Origin: Congregibacter litoralis KT71
GTDB taxonomy: Bacteria > Pseudomonadota > Gammaproteobacteria > Pseudomonadales > Halieaceae
Direction: 5' to 3'
Assembly: GCF_000153125.2 (NCBI RefSeq)
Contig: NZ_CM002299.1
Span: forward strand, 2,665,075-2,729,074
Length of the DNA stretch: 64,000 nt
Shown here in pieces: positions 18,380-25,654 of this stretch. How positions within the stretch are numbered: the stretch's first letter is position 1; every line of letters starts with the position of its first letter. A model generated the notes under the pieces. It ran no database searches. It worked only from the letters and a program-made list of their open reading frames with translations, and was not told the DNA's origin. The position numbers were made by a program, and so were the translations under genes.

Positions 18380-19126
18380 TCATTTTGATTTGCGCAGAGT
18401 TGCAAGTTCAGCCCTAACCTCGCCACCCAGCGTCGATAGGCGCTCAGCCCAGGTGTACAAAGAATCGGTGGAATCCCAGGTGTAGTTTGTCGTTGCGATT
18501 ACTGCCGATAACAGTCGTTTGTCATTGCACATGTCCTCAAAATTCGTACGGAGGCGGTCCCAGGTGATGTTCACGCCACCACCGATTGCTTCCCTGACCG
18601 TAACCGGAACCACGCTGTCGATGTAATTGACGTGAGGGGCCGTTCGAAGCTGAACATCACTCATATAAAAAAGATGTTCATCATAGAACCTCAGCAATTC
18701 GATAAGCTTTTGTCGCAGTTCGGCGTTACGAATCAACGTGGCGCGACCCGATGACAGTAGCTCTTCGATCGTTGCCTTAACAAACGTGGCGTTTATGTAC
18801 TTGCCGGCCAAATATATGCCGCTGGCAAAATCGTTTCTGTTGTTCAAACTCAACTCGCAGGTATCAAGAGAGTCAATGATTAAGCCGCCATAGCCTGCAT
18901 GTCGGCTTTGAAAGTCAGCATCTATTCGCGTCTGCTTTTCGGAAGAACGCAGGTCAACAACGATTCTTTCAAGGTAAGCAATTTCGGCCTGGCGGTCGTC
19001 CCGGTCCTGGCTCCATTCACTCGCCTGTAAGCCAAGATAGATACCCACCACCACGATCAGGACTTCAAGGCATACCGCAAACCAGTCTTGTCTGGATATT
19101 GAGCTTGCCAGTCTTTTTAAAATCAC
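18380..19126 (-). CDS. Single-TM membrane protein, paralog P1 of the QNWFAV family (DUF6090-like)
   Basis: 248 residues from a GTG at 19126. Begins MILKRLASSISRQDWFAVCL, then a TM helix (VLIVVVGIYLGLQA) ending in EWSQDRDDRQ. After a helical segment it has the second family block LLSSGRATLIRNAELRQKL. Six other genes in the window share both blocks: an N-terminal (Q/D)xWFAV...GIxxGxQV...W and a G-x(4)-I...LR...L motif about residue 130-150. The N-terminal part resembles what I know as DUF6090, single-pass inner-membrane proteins with a cytoplasmic helical domain and no known function. It lies on the left border of the repeat array, in opposite orientation to P2 and P3. Confidence 0.8.
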   Translation of the reverse strand: MILKRLASSISRQDWFAVCLEVLIVVVGIYLGLQASEWSQDRDDRQAEIAYLERIVVDLRSSEKQTRIDADFQSRHAGYGGLIIDSLDTCELSLNNRNDFASGIYLAGKYINATFVKATIEELLSSGRATLIRNAELRQKLIELLRFYDEHLFYMSDVQLRTAPHVNYIDSVVPVTVREAIGGGVNITWDRLRTNFEDMCNDKRLLSAVIATTNYTWDSTDSLYTWAERLSTLGGEVRAELATLRKSK

Positions 19127-19189
19127 AGATCTTTAGGCTCCGTATCCGCCCGAGTATTCCAACGATGATACAGTGAACGGTACGTAGTG

Positions 19190-19305
19190 GCCTTCGGTCA
19201 TGGGCGGAGAGAATCTTTCGCGATGTCTCGAAGCGCCTCAATGCGGCCCGTCGCTGAAGACGAAATTAGTTGGTTGTGACGACGGGTTACGGCCAGAAAC
19301 AGATG
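19190..19305 (+). repeat. Intergenic repeat copy A
   Basis: First of eight co-oriented imperfect copies. Recognisable blocks: GGGCGGAGAG, GCGATGTCTCGAAGCGCCTC, GCGGCCCGTCGCTGAAG and GGGTTACGGCCAGAAAC. The consensus order in all copies is TAGGCGg, cGGTC, GCgATGtCTCAaAACaCCTc, GCGG, TGAAG, then gCtTTCGGCCAgaaGC. Ends are approximate. It lies between P1 and the small glycine-zipper gene. Confidence 0.7.
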
Positions 19306-19329
19306 TTGGTATCAACCCAGCGAGTAAAT

Positions 19330-19482
19330 CTATTCGTCCGTATTTTGCCCGGACGCGGCGATGGCTACGCCGATTGCAATTCCAATGGCAATGCCTGCGC
19401 CATAATTACCCATAGCCGCGCCGATCCCCGCCCCAACAGCGGTTCCAATCGCAATACCTGCGCCAAGCTTATTTACCTTCAA
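19330..19482 (-). CDS. Small glycine-zipper membrane protein
   Basis: About 50 residues from a TTG at 19482, or 53 from a GTG at 19491; no ATG is available in frame before an upstream stop. The sequence consists of KLGAGIAIGTAVGAGIG then AAMGNYGAGIAIGIAIGVA and a polar tail SGQNTDE. The regular G-x-x-x-G/A spacing over two hydrophobic runs is a glycine zipper, seen in small membrane proteins of many environmental bacteria; their function is unknown. It is the only gene in the interval between repeats A and B. Strength of the pattern, rather than start-site evidence, supports it. Confidence 0.6.
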   Translation of the reverse strand: MKVNKLGAGIAIGTAVGAGIGAAMGNYGAGIAIGIAIGVAIAASGQNTDE

Positions 19483-19654
19483 TGCTTCCACCCGCTCATT
19501 CGCAGTACCTCATCAATTTATAATTTGGGTGGCTGGCATCGCCCCCAAACAAAGAGCGTCATCTTATAGCGATCGACCAGACGCGAGAAGGCGAATCTAA
19601 GCGGTATGTCGCTCCCATGATTCGCTTGAGCTTGTTTTATGAAGGTCACGTTTG

Positions 19655-19740
19655 GGTCGACTAGGCGGTAGTGGTCTTTAGCAATGACTCAGAACACCTC
19701 AAAGCGGACGGCCGCGCAGCCTAGGTTGGGCCGTCGCTAT
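19655..19740 (+). repeat. Intergenic repeat copy B
   Basis: Co-oriented with A and C. Blocks: CTAGGCGGTAGTGGTCTTTA, GCAATGACTCAGAACACCTC, AAAGCGGACGGCC. The distal TTCGGCCAgaaGC block is not clear here, so the copy is probably truncated. It ends about 65 bases before P2. Confidence 0.65.
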
Positions 19741-19806
19741 CGTTCAGGTGCAGCGATTTTACGAAGACTTCTGTATGCTCGAAGCTGTCAAATGTGGAGC
19801 CGCCCA

Positions 19807-20529
19807 ATGTTGCTACGACGCGTTACAGAGCATGTGCGCAATCAAAACTGGTTTGCCGTCGGTATCGACTTCTGTATTGTCGTGATCGGCGTTTACATCG
19901 GTATTCAGGTCGCAAATTGGAATTCTTCAAGGCTCACGCAGCAAGAGGAGAGCGTTCTCGTTTCAAGGCTGTTGGCCGAATTCAAGGAGCTTGAAGGAAA
20001 GCTAAACCAGAACTTGCTGACCTACAAGAAAGACAAGGAGATTCTCCAGGAACTTATCAACGAAGTAAGCGGCGGTGTTAGTGAACAGGAGGCTCTAACT
20101 GTCGCGGAGCGCTCCTTGGGGATAAGCCTGTTGTCGCCCGCCATAAGCACTCCTGCTTACAGAGAACTACTGAGCACGGGCAAGATAAACATCATCCAGT
20201 CTCAGGCACTGAAACGCGCGTTGCGCGATTGGGGGATTCAAGCGGACAGGCTGGATATAGCGACGCCGGTAATTCTGGACTATTTGTTTTTACATGGCGC
20301 ACCCCTCCACGATGTAACTAACGCTGCAAGAAACGGCGGATTCGCCGAGGGCTCGCTGTTTAAGTCGCAGCTATCTAGTCAAGTTGAATCATTGGAGTTG
20401 TATCTTGGGGCGTTGAATTGTCTACGCGGCGTCGAACTGCTTCTAGATTGGCAGACAGTCACGTTAGAGCGCGCAGCGGAAGTCATCATGGCTGCGGAGC
20501 AATACTCGCGCTCAATAGAACCTGAGTGA
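19807..20529 (+). CDS. Single-TM membrane protein, paralog P2 of the QNWFAV family
   Basis: 240 residues from ATG 19807. Frames reaching back to 19684 read through repeat B, so the shorter start is preferred. Starts MLLRRVTEHVRNQNWFAVGI, then TM helix DFCIVVIGVYIGIQV and ANWNSSRLTQQEES, followed by a coiled-coil-like segment and the second block LLSTGKINIIQSQALKRALR. Topology is probably a short cytoplasmic N-terminus with a large soluble helical domain. The closest relative in the window is P3, directly downstream in the same orientation. The only gene between repeats B and C. Confidence 0.8.
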   Translation: MLLRRVTEHVRNQNWFAVGIDFCIVVIGVYIGIQVANWNSSRLTQQEESVLVSRLLAEFKELEGKLNQNLLTYKKDKEILQELINEVSGGVSEQEALTVAERSLGISLLSPAISTPAYRELLSTGKINIIQSQALKRALRDWGIQADRLDIATPVILDYLFLHGAPLHDVTNAARNGGFAEGSLFKSQLSSQVESLELYLGALNCLRGVELLLDWQTVTLERAAEVIMAAEQYSRSIEPE

Positions 20530-20562
20530 TACACCAAGGGGTACGGCTGCTATCCCGATAAC

Positions 20563-20596
20563 TAACGCTCAGAACCGGCTCAAATAGCGAGCGTTA
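20563..20596. repeat. Perfect 8-bp inverted repeat after P2
   Basis: TAACGCTC and GAGCGTTA are exact complements separated by 18 bases. It lies 33 bases after the P2 stop and before repeat C. It lacks a U-run. The AAC/GTT ends recall integron attC cores, but the seven-base core consensus does not fit on either side. Confidence 0.4.
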
Positions 20597-20627
20597 TGGC
20601 TCGAAATCAGTGGTTGGCTCAACACTC

Positions 20628-20745
20628 TCCCAACGACTGAAAATAGGCGAACGCAGTCTGTAGCAATGTCTCATAACACTGCATAGCGGCCGGTCCGTGA
20701 AGGCCAAATCACGTAGTTTTTACCACGGCTTTAGGCCAGAAGAGA
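20628..20745 (+). repeat. Intergenic repeat copy C
   Basis: Full-length copy: CCCAACGACTGAAAATAGGC, GCAATGTCTCATAACACTGC, GCGGCCGGTCCGTGAAGGCC, AAATCACGTAG and GGCTTTAGGCCAGAAG in order. It separates the adjacent paralogs P2 and P3. Confidence 0.75.
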
Positions 20746-20800
20746 CCATACAACGCAATCTCGTTGTATCCTCAATAAACGCCAAATTGAGGTAATCCCA

Positions 20801-21512
20801 ATGCTGCTGCGTAGCATCACCAAGCATGTGCGCGATCAGAACTGGTTTGCGGTAGGCATCGACCTCCTGATTGTCGTGGTCGGTGTGTTCATCGGTATCC
20901 AAGTTGCCAACTGGAACGAGGCACGGATTCAACAAGCGCGGGACGAGGTTCTACTGTCGCGACTGATGGATGATTTTGAGGAGATCGTTGCCTTCGGTGA
21001 GAGACGCATGCCCATGTACCGTGCATCTGCCGCGCAGGTGGGTGAACTTATCTCCACAATTCGATCCGGTGTGGACCCAGGGCTCACGGCAGCTCTTCAG
21101 GATCAGATCGCGGGAAGCGTCATCGCATGGGCGGTAACCGAAATGGCACCTACATACGATGAGCTTGTCGCGACGGGCACGCTATCTCGCATCTCGCATC
21201 CGGAACCCTGAGCTACGAAAAGCGCTGAATGACTATGCCCGCCAAAGAGAAGCCGACCTCACACTCCTCGACCAGGCGCTAAAGAAGCGCGATGAGGGAG
21301 TTATTGAAGAAGCTGTTTGGTTCCGTGCTGACAAAAGCTACGATCCTAGCCAGATAGTGGAGGCATACGATTGGGAAAAACTGAAATCGGCCGAGCCTCA
21401 TCTCCAGGTAATACTTCGCAATCGTACTCTTCGACTCTATTGGTGGGAGAGAGAGTTCGCTAGCGCCGAGACCGCTCTGAAGCTCATAAAAATTGAGCTC
21501 GGAAGCATGTAA
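20801..21512 (+). pseudogene. Paralog P3 of the QNWFAV family, frameshifted by a 7-bp duplication
   Basis: Starts MLLRSITKHVRDQNWFAVGI with TM helix and ANWNEARIQQARDEV. The frame stops at 21211. At 21185-21198 the heptamer TCTCGCA occurs twice in tandem. Removing one copy restores a single open frame to 21512 and the second family block ATGTLSRIRNPELRKALNDY, matching P1, P2 and P5, giving a 234-residue protein. So the gene is broken by a simple tandem duplication that could revert by slippage. It is the only gene between repeats C and D. Confidence 0.85.
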
Positions 21513-21644
21513 AGAGAAAGTGAAGTTTTCTTGGAAACCGGACTGAAGGCTAGCTTTCTATACGAGTCATGATCTTGCGTGCGAAAGCGAGCGAGCCTAT
21601 CAGTTTTCCATTGCGGTTCGACAGCGGCCCTTGGCTCGGGATGC

Positions 21645-21765
21645 TGTGAACGACTCAAAATAAGCGAGATCGGTCCCTGGCGATGTCGCAAAACATCTCA
21701 GGGCGGTCATTAGCTCAGGGGGAATTCAACTATTTTTACAGCCACTTTCGGCCATAAACAGATGG
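21645..21765 (+). repeat. Intergenic repeat copy D
   Basis: Blocks: GTGAACGACTCAAAATAAGC, GGCGATGTCGCAAAACATCT, CAGGGCGGTCATTAGC and CACTTTCGGCCATAAAC. Same orientation as the others. It follows P3. Confidence 0.75.
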
Positions 21766-21793
21766 CCTAACCTGGGCGGGTTTTCGATAACAG

Positions 21794-22249
21794 TCAGTCG
21801 CTGATTTCGCAGGGATCGTCGCTCGATTCGATGAAAGCGATGAAACTAGATCTCAGACCAGCCTTTCGCCAGTCGTAAACAAAACGCCCCTCGCACAGGC
21901 CATACAACTCTCGAATATTACTCACCTGAGCGACCCATGCTTCCTCATCCAGAAATCCTGCCTCGTGCTGATAAAAGTGATTGTCGTATTGCGTCCAAAG
22001 CCAAAGCCACAGATTAACTCGTTGCGCTTTCGCTTCATTATCAACGCTACTTTTAAGGGGGTCAGGAACGATTCCTGACTCCATCATCGTGAGGAACAGC
22101 TCCTGAGTGGCCTCTGCACGCGCCTGATACTGGCTTGCTAGTGCAATTCTGTGACCCTGCCGTAGCTCATACCCAACAGCCAGCAGGCCAATAATTGCGC
22201 CAACCGTAGCAATCGTTTGTATGAAGTCATTAAGCTCGGTGTATTTCAA
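21794..22249 (-). CDS. Small membrane-anchored protein, family S2 (unknown function)
   Basis: 151 residues. An N-terminal TM helix (IQTIATVGAIIGLLAVGYEL) is followed by RQG and a helical domain with many aromatic residues: LWLWLWTQYDNHFYQHEAGF then LDEEAWVAQVSNIRELYGLC. The protein encoded at 38937-39425 has the same plan: TM helix ending in xxVRQG, W...(Q/E)YEAGALDGDAW and a late LW/LYxLCxGxF. I do not recognise a named family. It is the only gene between repeats D and E and is reversed relative to the repeats. Confidence 0.7.
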   Translation of the reverse strand: MKYTELNDFIQTIATVGAIIGLLAVGYELRQGHRIALASQYQARAEATQELFLTMMESGIVPDPLKSSVDNEAKAQRVNLWLWLWTQYDNHFYQHEAGFLDEEAWVAQVSNIRELYGLCEGRFVYDWRKAGLRSSFIAFIESSDDPCEISD

Positions 22250-22359
22250 TCGATGTTCTCGGAAGCCGATGAGAAGTCGTCTGCGAACATAGTACTTCTG
22301 CTAGCTGGAAACATGTAGCTATGTTGGCTTGGAGTGGCGGTTGGGGCGAAGGCCCAAGA

Positions 22360-22490
22360 TTCTCCCAACGACTCAAAATAGGCGAGATCGGTCCTTGGCG
22401 ATTTCTCAAAACACCTCATAGCGGCCGGTCGGTGAAGGTCAAATCACGTGTTTTTTTTAAGACCGCGTTCGGCTACGGAGCGGAAGTTCA
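22360..22490 (+). repeat. Intergenic repeat copy E
   Basis: Full-length copy: CCCAACGACTCAAAATAGGC, GGCGATTTCTCAAAACACCT, CATAGCGGCCGGTCGGTGAA, AAATCACGTG and GCGTTCGGCTACGGAGC. It lies between two minus-strand genes and marks the left side of the MerR/efflux block. Confidence 0.75.
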
Positions 22491-22539
22491 GCGATTCAAA
22501 GAAAAGGGAGTGCTCAAAGCGTTAGCCAAACGCATCAAT

Positions 22540-22980
22540 TTACAGCGATAGAACTCGCTCATGCTCATCAGATTGGCATTCTTCATGATCATTCAGCGCG
22601 GCCATAATTTTACAGGTTCCGACAACGCCACCACTGCACCCTTTGATCATCCGCTTGAGCTCGGATTCCAGAGCTTGCAATTGAATCAACCGCTTTTGGA
22701 CTTCTCCTAGCTGGCCACGCGCGATACGTTCAACGTCCAAACAGTCTTGATCAGGCCGAGACTGAAGCTCCAACAGACCCTCAATGGAATCTATCGAAAA
22801 GCCAAGGTCTCTGCTGTGCCTAATGAAGGAAAGCTTCTGCACCGCTTCTTCAGCATAGAGTCGCCGCCCGCTGTCGCTTCGAAGGGGCTCACTGATAAGG
22901 CCGATAGACTCGTAATAACGAATCGTCGTTATCTTTACGCCAGCAAGCTTTGACAATTTTCCGATAGGCATCAGTTTCAT
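22540..22980 (-). CDS. MerR-family metal-responsive regulator
   Basis: 146 residues. The DNA-binding domain (IGKLSKLAGVKITTIRYYES, then IGLISEPLRSDSGRRLY) is typical MerR. The dimerisation helix follows a cysteine in QDCLDVERIARGQL, and a C-terminal loop GCSGGVVGTCKIMAALNDHEEC carries further cysteines; this spacing is like the Zn/Cd/Pb sensors ZntR, CadR and PbrR. It diverges from a cation efflux gene, with a textbook MerR promoter in between, so it most likely activates efflux in response to a divalent heavy metal. The exact metal is not determined. Confidence 0.88.
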   Translation of the reverse strand: MKLMPIGKLSKLAGVKITTIRYYESIGLISEPLRSDSGRRLYAEEAVQKLSFIRHSRDLGFSIDSIEGLLELQSRPDQDCLDVERIARGQLGEVQKRLIQLQALESELKRMIKGCSGGVVGTCKIMAALNDHEECQSDEHERVLSL

Positions 22981-23001
22981 GACACACCTAGCACTTAGGG
23001 C

Positions 23002-23032
23002 TTGATTCTACAGTCGCTGTAGGACTTAGAAT
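23002..23032 (+). promoter_or_regulatory. MerR-type promoter/operator with 19-bp spacer
   Basis: -35 TTGATT (23002-23007) and -10 TAGAAT (23027-23032) are separated by exactly 19 bases, the long spacer that MerR proteins untwist. A 15-base dyad CTACAGTCGCTGTAG (23008-23022) fills the spacer. It drives the efflux gene starting at 23069; MerR sits on the opposite strand. Strong positional and sequence match to known MerR operators. Confidence 0.85.
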
Positions 23033-23068
23033 CTCCCGCATTGCCAAACTAGTCAAGGAGCCAGGTCG

Positions 23069-23713
23069 ATGTCTGGATGCTGTGAGTCCCCACCCTTTGA
23101 AGGTGGATCTATTGGATACAAAAGAGCGCTTTGGGCAGTGATAGCGATCAATGCCGTGATGTTCGGCATCGAGATGTCTGCAGGCCTTGTCGCCAATTCT
23201 CAAGCGCTAAAGGCGGATGCTCTCGATTTCGCCGGCGACACGGTGACCTATGCGCTGAGCCTCTTAGTGATAGGCGCTGCAGTAAGGACACGCGCTCTAG
23301 CCTCGCTATTCAAGGCAGCCTCGCTTGGGGCAATGGCGTTATTCATCTTGGTACTTACCGCCATTCGCTACTTTGAGGGAATGACCCCAGACGCGCAGAC
23401 AATGGGCAGCATTGGCTTTTTGGCCTTGCTGGCGAACGTGGCGAGCGTCCTCATTCTGCTGAAGTGGCGCGATGGAGACAGCAACGTCAGATCCGTTTGG
23501 CTTTGCTCGCGGAACGACGCTATTGGCAACGTTGGCGTCATCGCAGCCGGCGGGCTGGTTGCGTGGACCGGGTCGGCCTGGCCGGATTTAGTGGTCGGTG
23601 CGCTGCTGGCTTGTCTGTTCCTAAAATCGTCTTCAGCTATCTTTAGTCAGGCCCTACTCGAACTCCGGTCTGATCGGAAAGCCTCTTCAAAAAAACATGA
23701 GGCATTTGGGTGA
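23069..23713 (+). CDS. Cation diffusion facilitator-like efflux protein
   Basis: 214 residues, six TM helices. Metal-site motifs: ALKADALDFAGD in TM2 and CSRNDAIGNVG in TM5, matching the (H/D)xxxD pairs of CDF transporters. It starts with a cysteine-containing MSGCCESPPF. The large cytoplasmic C-terminal domain of CDF proteins is missing, so it is a short CDF like those found with MerR regulators. It would export Zn, Cd, Co or similar across the inner membrane by proton exchange. AAGGAG lies 8 bases upstream of the ATG. Its stop overlaps the next gene's GTG start (GTGA). Confidence 0.85.
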   Translation: MSGCCESPPFEGGSIGYKRALWAVIAINAVMFGIEMSAGLVANSQALKADALDFAGDTVTYALSLLVIGAAVRTRALASLFKAASLGAMALFILVLTAIRYFEGMTPDAQTMGSIGFLALLANVASVLILLKWRDGDSNVRSVWLCSRNDAIGNVGVIAAGGLVAWTGSAWPDLVVGALLACLFLKSSSAIFSQALLELRSDRKASSKKHEAFG

Positions 23714-24162
23714 AACTTAAAACCCCGCCGCTAGCGTACCTCCTTGCCTGTGCCTTGATCGGCTACGTGGCTGCCGAATCCATACCACAGCTTGCCTACC
23801 ACTCTAGCTCTCTAGGGGTTTTCGGTTGGGCCCTGATAGCATTCGGCGGCTTCTGCCTCGCCGCTTCGGTAGTGGCGTTCATCCGAGCTAAGACCACTGT
23901 CAATCCGATGTCGCCGTCAGAAGCCAACCGATTGGTACAGACGGGGTTGTATCGTTACTCGCGTAATCCTATGTATCTCGCTATGGCAGCAGTCTTAGTC
24001 GGAGTTGCCTTCTTACTACAAAACGTAGCGGCTTTCACTTCGCCGCTACTGTTCGTGTTGGCGATCAACTATTTACAGATCATTCCAGAAGAACAAGAGC
24101 TCGCGCGCCGCTTTGGCAAAGACTTTGAAACCTACCGTAGGAGTACTGCTCGATGGATCTAG
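23710..24162 (+). CDS. Isoprenylcysteine carboxyl methyltransferase-family membrane protein
   Basis: 150 residues with about four TM helices, starting at a GTG overlapping the efflux gene stop by 4 bases. The C-terminal half has the ICMT/phospholipid methyltransferase signature: GLYRYSRNPMYLAMAAVLVG, then EEQELARRFGKDFETYRRST, with RNPMY and the E...FG..Y..Y pattern. These enzymes use SAM at the membrane; their bacterial substrates are mostly unknown. Neighbours suggest a part in metal stress. A second, frameshifted member lies at 27497-28046. Confidence 0.85.
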   Translation: MKLKTPPLAYLLACALIGYVAAESIPQLAYHSSSLGVFGWALIAFGGFCLAASVVAFIRAKTTVNPMSPSEANRLVQTGLYRYSRNPMYLAMAAVLVGVAFLLQNVAAFTSPLLFVLAINYLQIIPEEQELARRFGKDFETYRRSTARWI

Positions 24163-24430
24163 CATTGCGAAAGGACAGATCAGACATATCGTGGATTCGC
24201 TTTACTGAATTGCGTGCCATGTACCTTTTTACCCTCTGCCTATCAGCGATGTCTTTTGGCGATGCGGCCAAGGCTCAGGCTAATGAGATTGAAGAGATAG
24301 TGGTTCAAGCTACCCGATCTGGGCGGCGCGTACAGGATCAAACCCTCAGAGTTGAGGTGTTATCTCAAGAAGAGGTCGACGAAAAGATATCGATGCGTCC
24401 TGGCAACATCTCTATGATGCTCAACGAAAC

Positions 24431-25654
24431 GGGTTCTACCCCGATTCCACGGACGGTTTTAAAACGCCTGAAAACTTCAGGTCTTGCCTTGCCACTCTTC
24501 GTCTCATGCGAGGATTATGGAATCGCTCGATGTAGTCAAATATATCTGCTTTAGCGATATCCAAAGTCCGATATTTTGTATGGTGAGTGCGCTCCCGTTT
24601 CAGAAGACCAAAGAAGCCTTCGCAAGCCGCGTTGTCACCGCAATGACCCACGGCGCTCATTGAGCAGACCAGTGCATTTTGCTTGAGAAACCGCTGGTAA
24701 TCGCCGCTGCGAAATTGCGTACCGCGATCAGAATGCAGAATGACAGACCACCCGCCTTGGCGTTGCCATAAGGCCATCTCAATCGCTCTAAGAACCATTT
24801 GGCGATCCTGACGATGATGCATCGACCAACCCACTACGATCTTGTTAAAGAGGTCGACGACAACGCACAAAAACAGCTTGCCCTCATCCGTCTTGAACTC
24901 GGTAATGTCGGTGACCCACTTGGTCTCCGGTTCCAATGCGTTGAAATCTCGCTCCAAAAGATTACGCACGCCTGGCGGCGGTAAGCCCGGTCTGCCGCGC
25001 TGACCTCGCTTCTTCTTACGAGGCCAGCCTTGTAGGCCATCGCGTGCCATAAGGCGAGCAATGCGATTCTTGCTGGCAGTCTCACCGGCATCGCTTAGGT
25101 CCTCATGCATGCGCGGGGCGCCAATGGCACCTCGACTGTCTTCGTGGATCTCGCGGATACGCCTAAGCAACCGCTCGTTGTCGACATGCCGATCACTGGG
25201 TAAACGCCTCTCCCAGTCGTAATAGCCGCTAGGCGACACCTTTAGGCACCGGCACATCATGCGGAGGGGGAATTCACTGCGACAACGCTGAATCGCCTGG
25301 TACCTCAGGACGATCCCTTTGCAAAGAACGTTGCCGCTTCGCGCAAAAAATCGCGTTCCTTCTTCACCCGGGCCAGCTCGCGCCTCAGTTGTGCAACTTC
25401 TTCATCGCGCGCATTGCCCGTGCCACCGAAGGCCCTGGCACCCTCCAATTCGGCCTCACGCTTCCAGCGGGTCAGCAAGTTGGGCCCGATGCCCAACTCC
25501 CGAGCCACCTGTGCGCAGCTTACGCCAGGCTGTTGAACTTGCTGCACAGCACCGCGCTTAAACTCTGGGCTGTACTTCCTTCTCTTGGACATAAACACTC
25601 CTTTTGCCCATTATCGGGCTTCTTTGAAGTGTCCGTAAAATCGGGGTAGAACCC
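24431..25654 (-). mobile_element. IS3-family insertion sequence inside the TonB receptor gene
   Basis: 1224 bp. Terminal inverted repeats start GGGTTCTACCCCGATT at both ends, followed after two mismatches by ACGGAC: 22 of the first 24 positions match. The 3-bp target duplication AAC flanks it (24428-24430 and 25655-25657). The boundaries are confirmed because their removal restores the receptor frame. Carries orfA and orfB. Confidence 0.9.
24436..25598 (-). CDS. IS3-family transposase OrfA-OrfB (probable -1 frameshift fusion)
   Basis: OrfA (25598-25305) is a 97-residue helix-turn-helix protein ([14 protein letters not shown], leucine-zipper tail [20 protein letters not shown]). OrfB (open frame from about 25316 to 24436) is a DDE integrase: [14 protein letters not shown] and [13 protein letters not shown] hold the second Asp and Glu; [20 protein letters not shown] holds the first Asp. 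The OrfB frame is open upstream of its first ATG and overlaps the OrfA end at GCAAAGGG, as in IS3 elements that make an OrfAB fusion by -1 frameshifting. Apparently intact. Confidence 0.9.

Noticed and set aside
19684-19806. N-terminal extension of paralog P2
   Set aside because: It is a reading of repeat B; the family N-terminus starts at ATG 19807.
22321-22551. 76-codon open frame over repeat E
   Set aside because: Consists mainly of translated repeat sequence, with no counterpart frame conserved in other copies.
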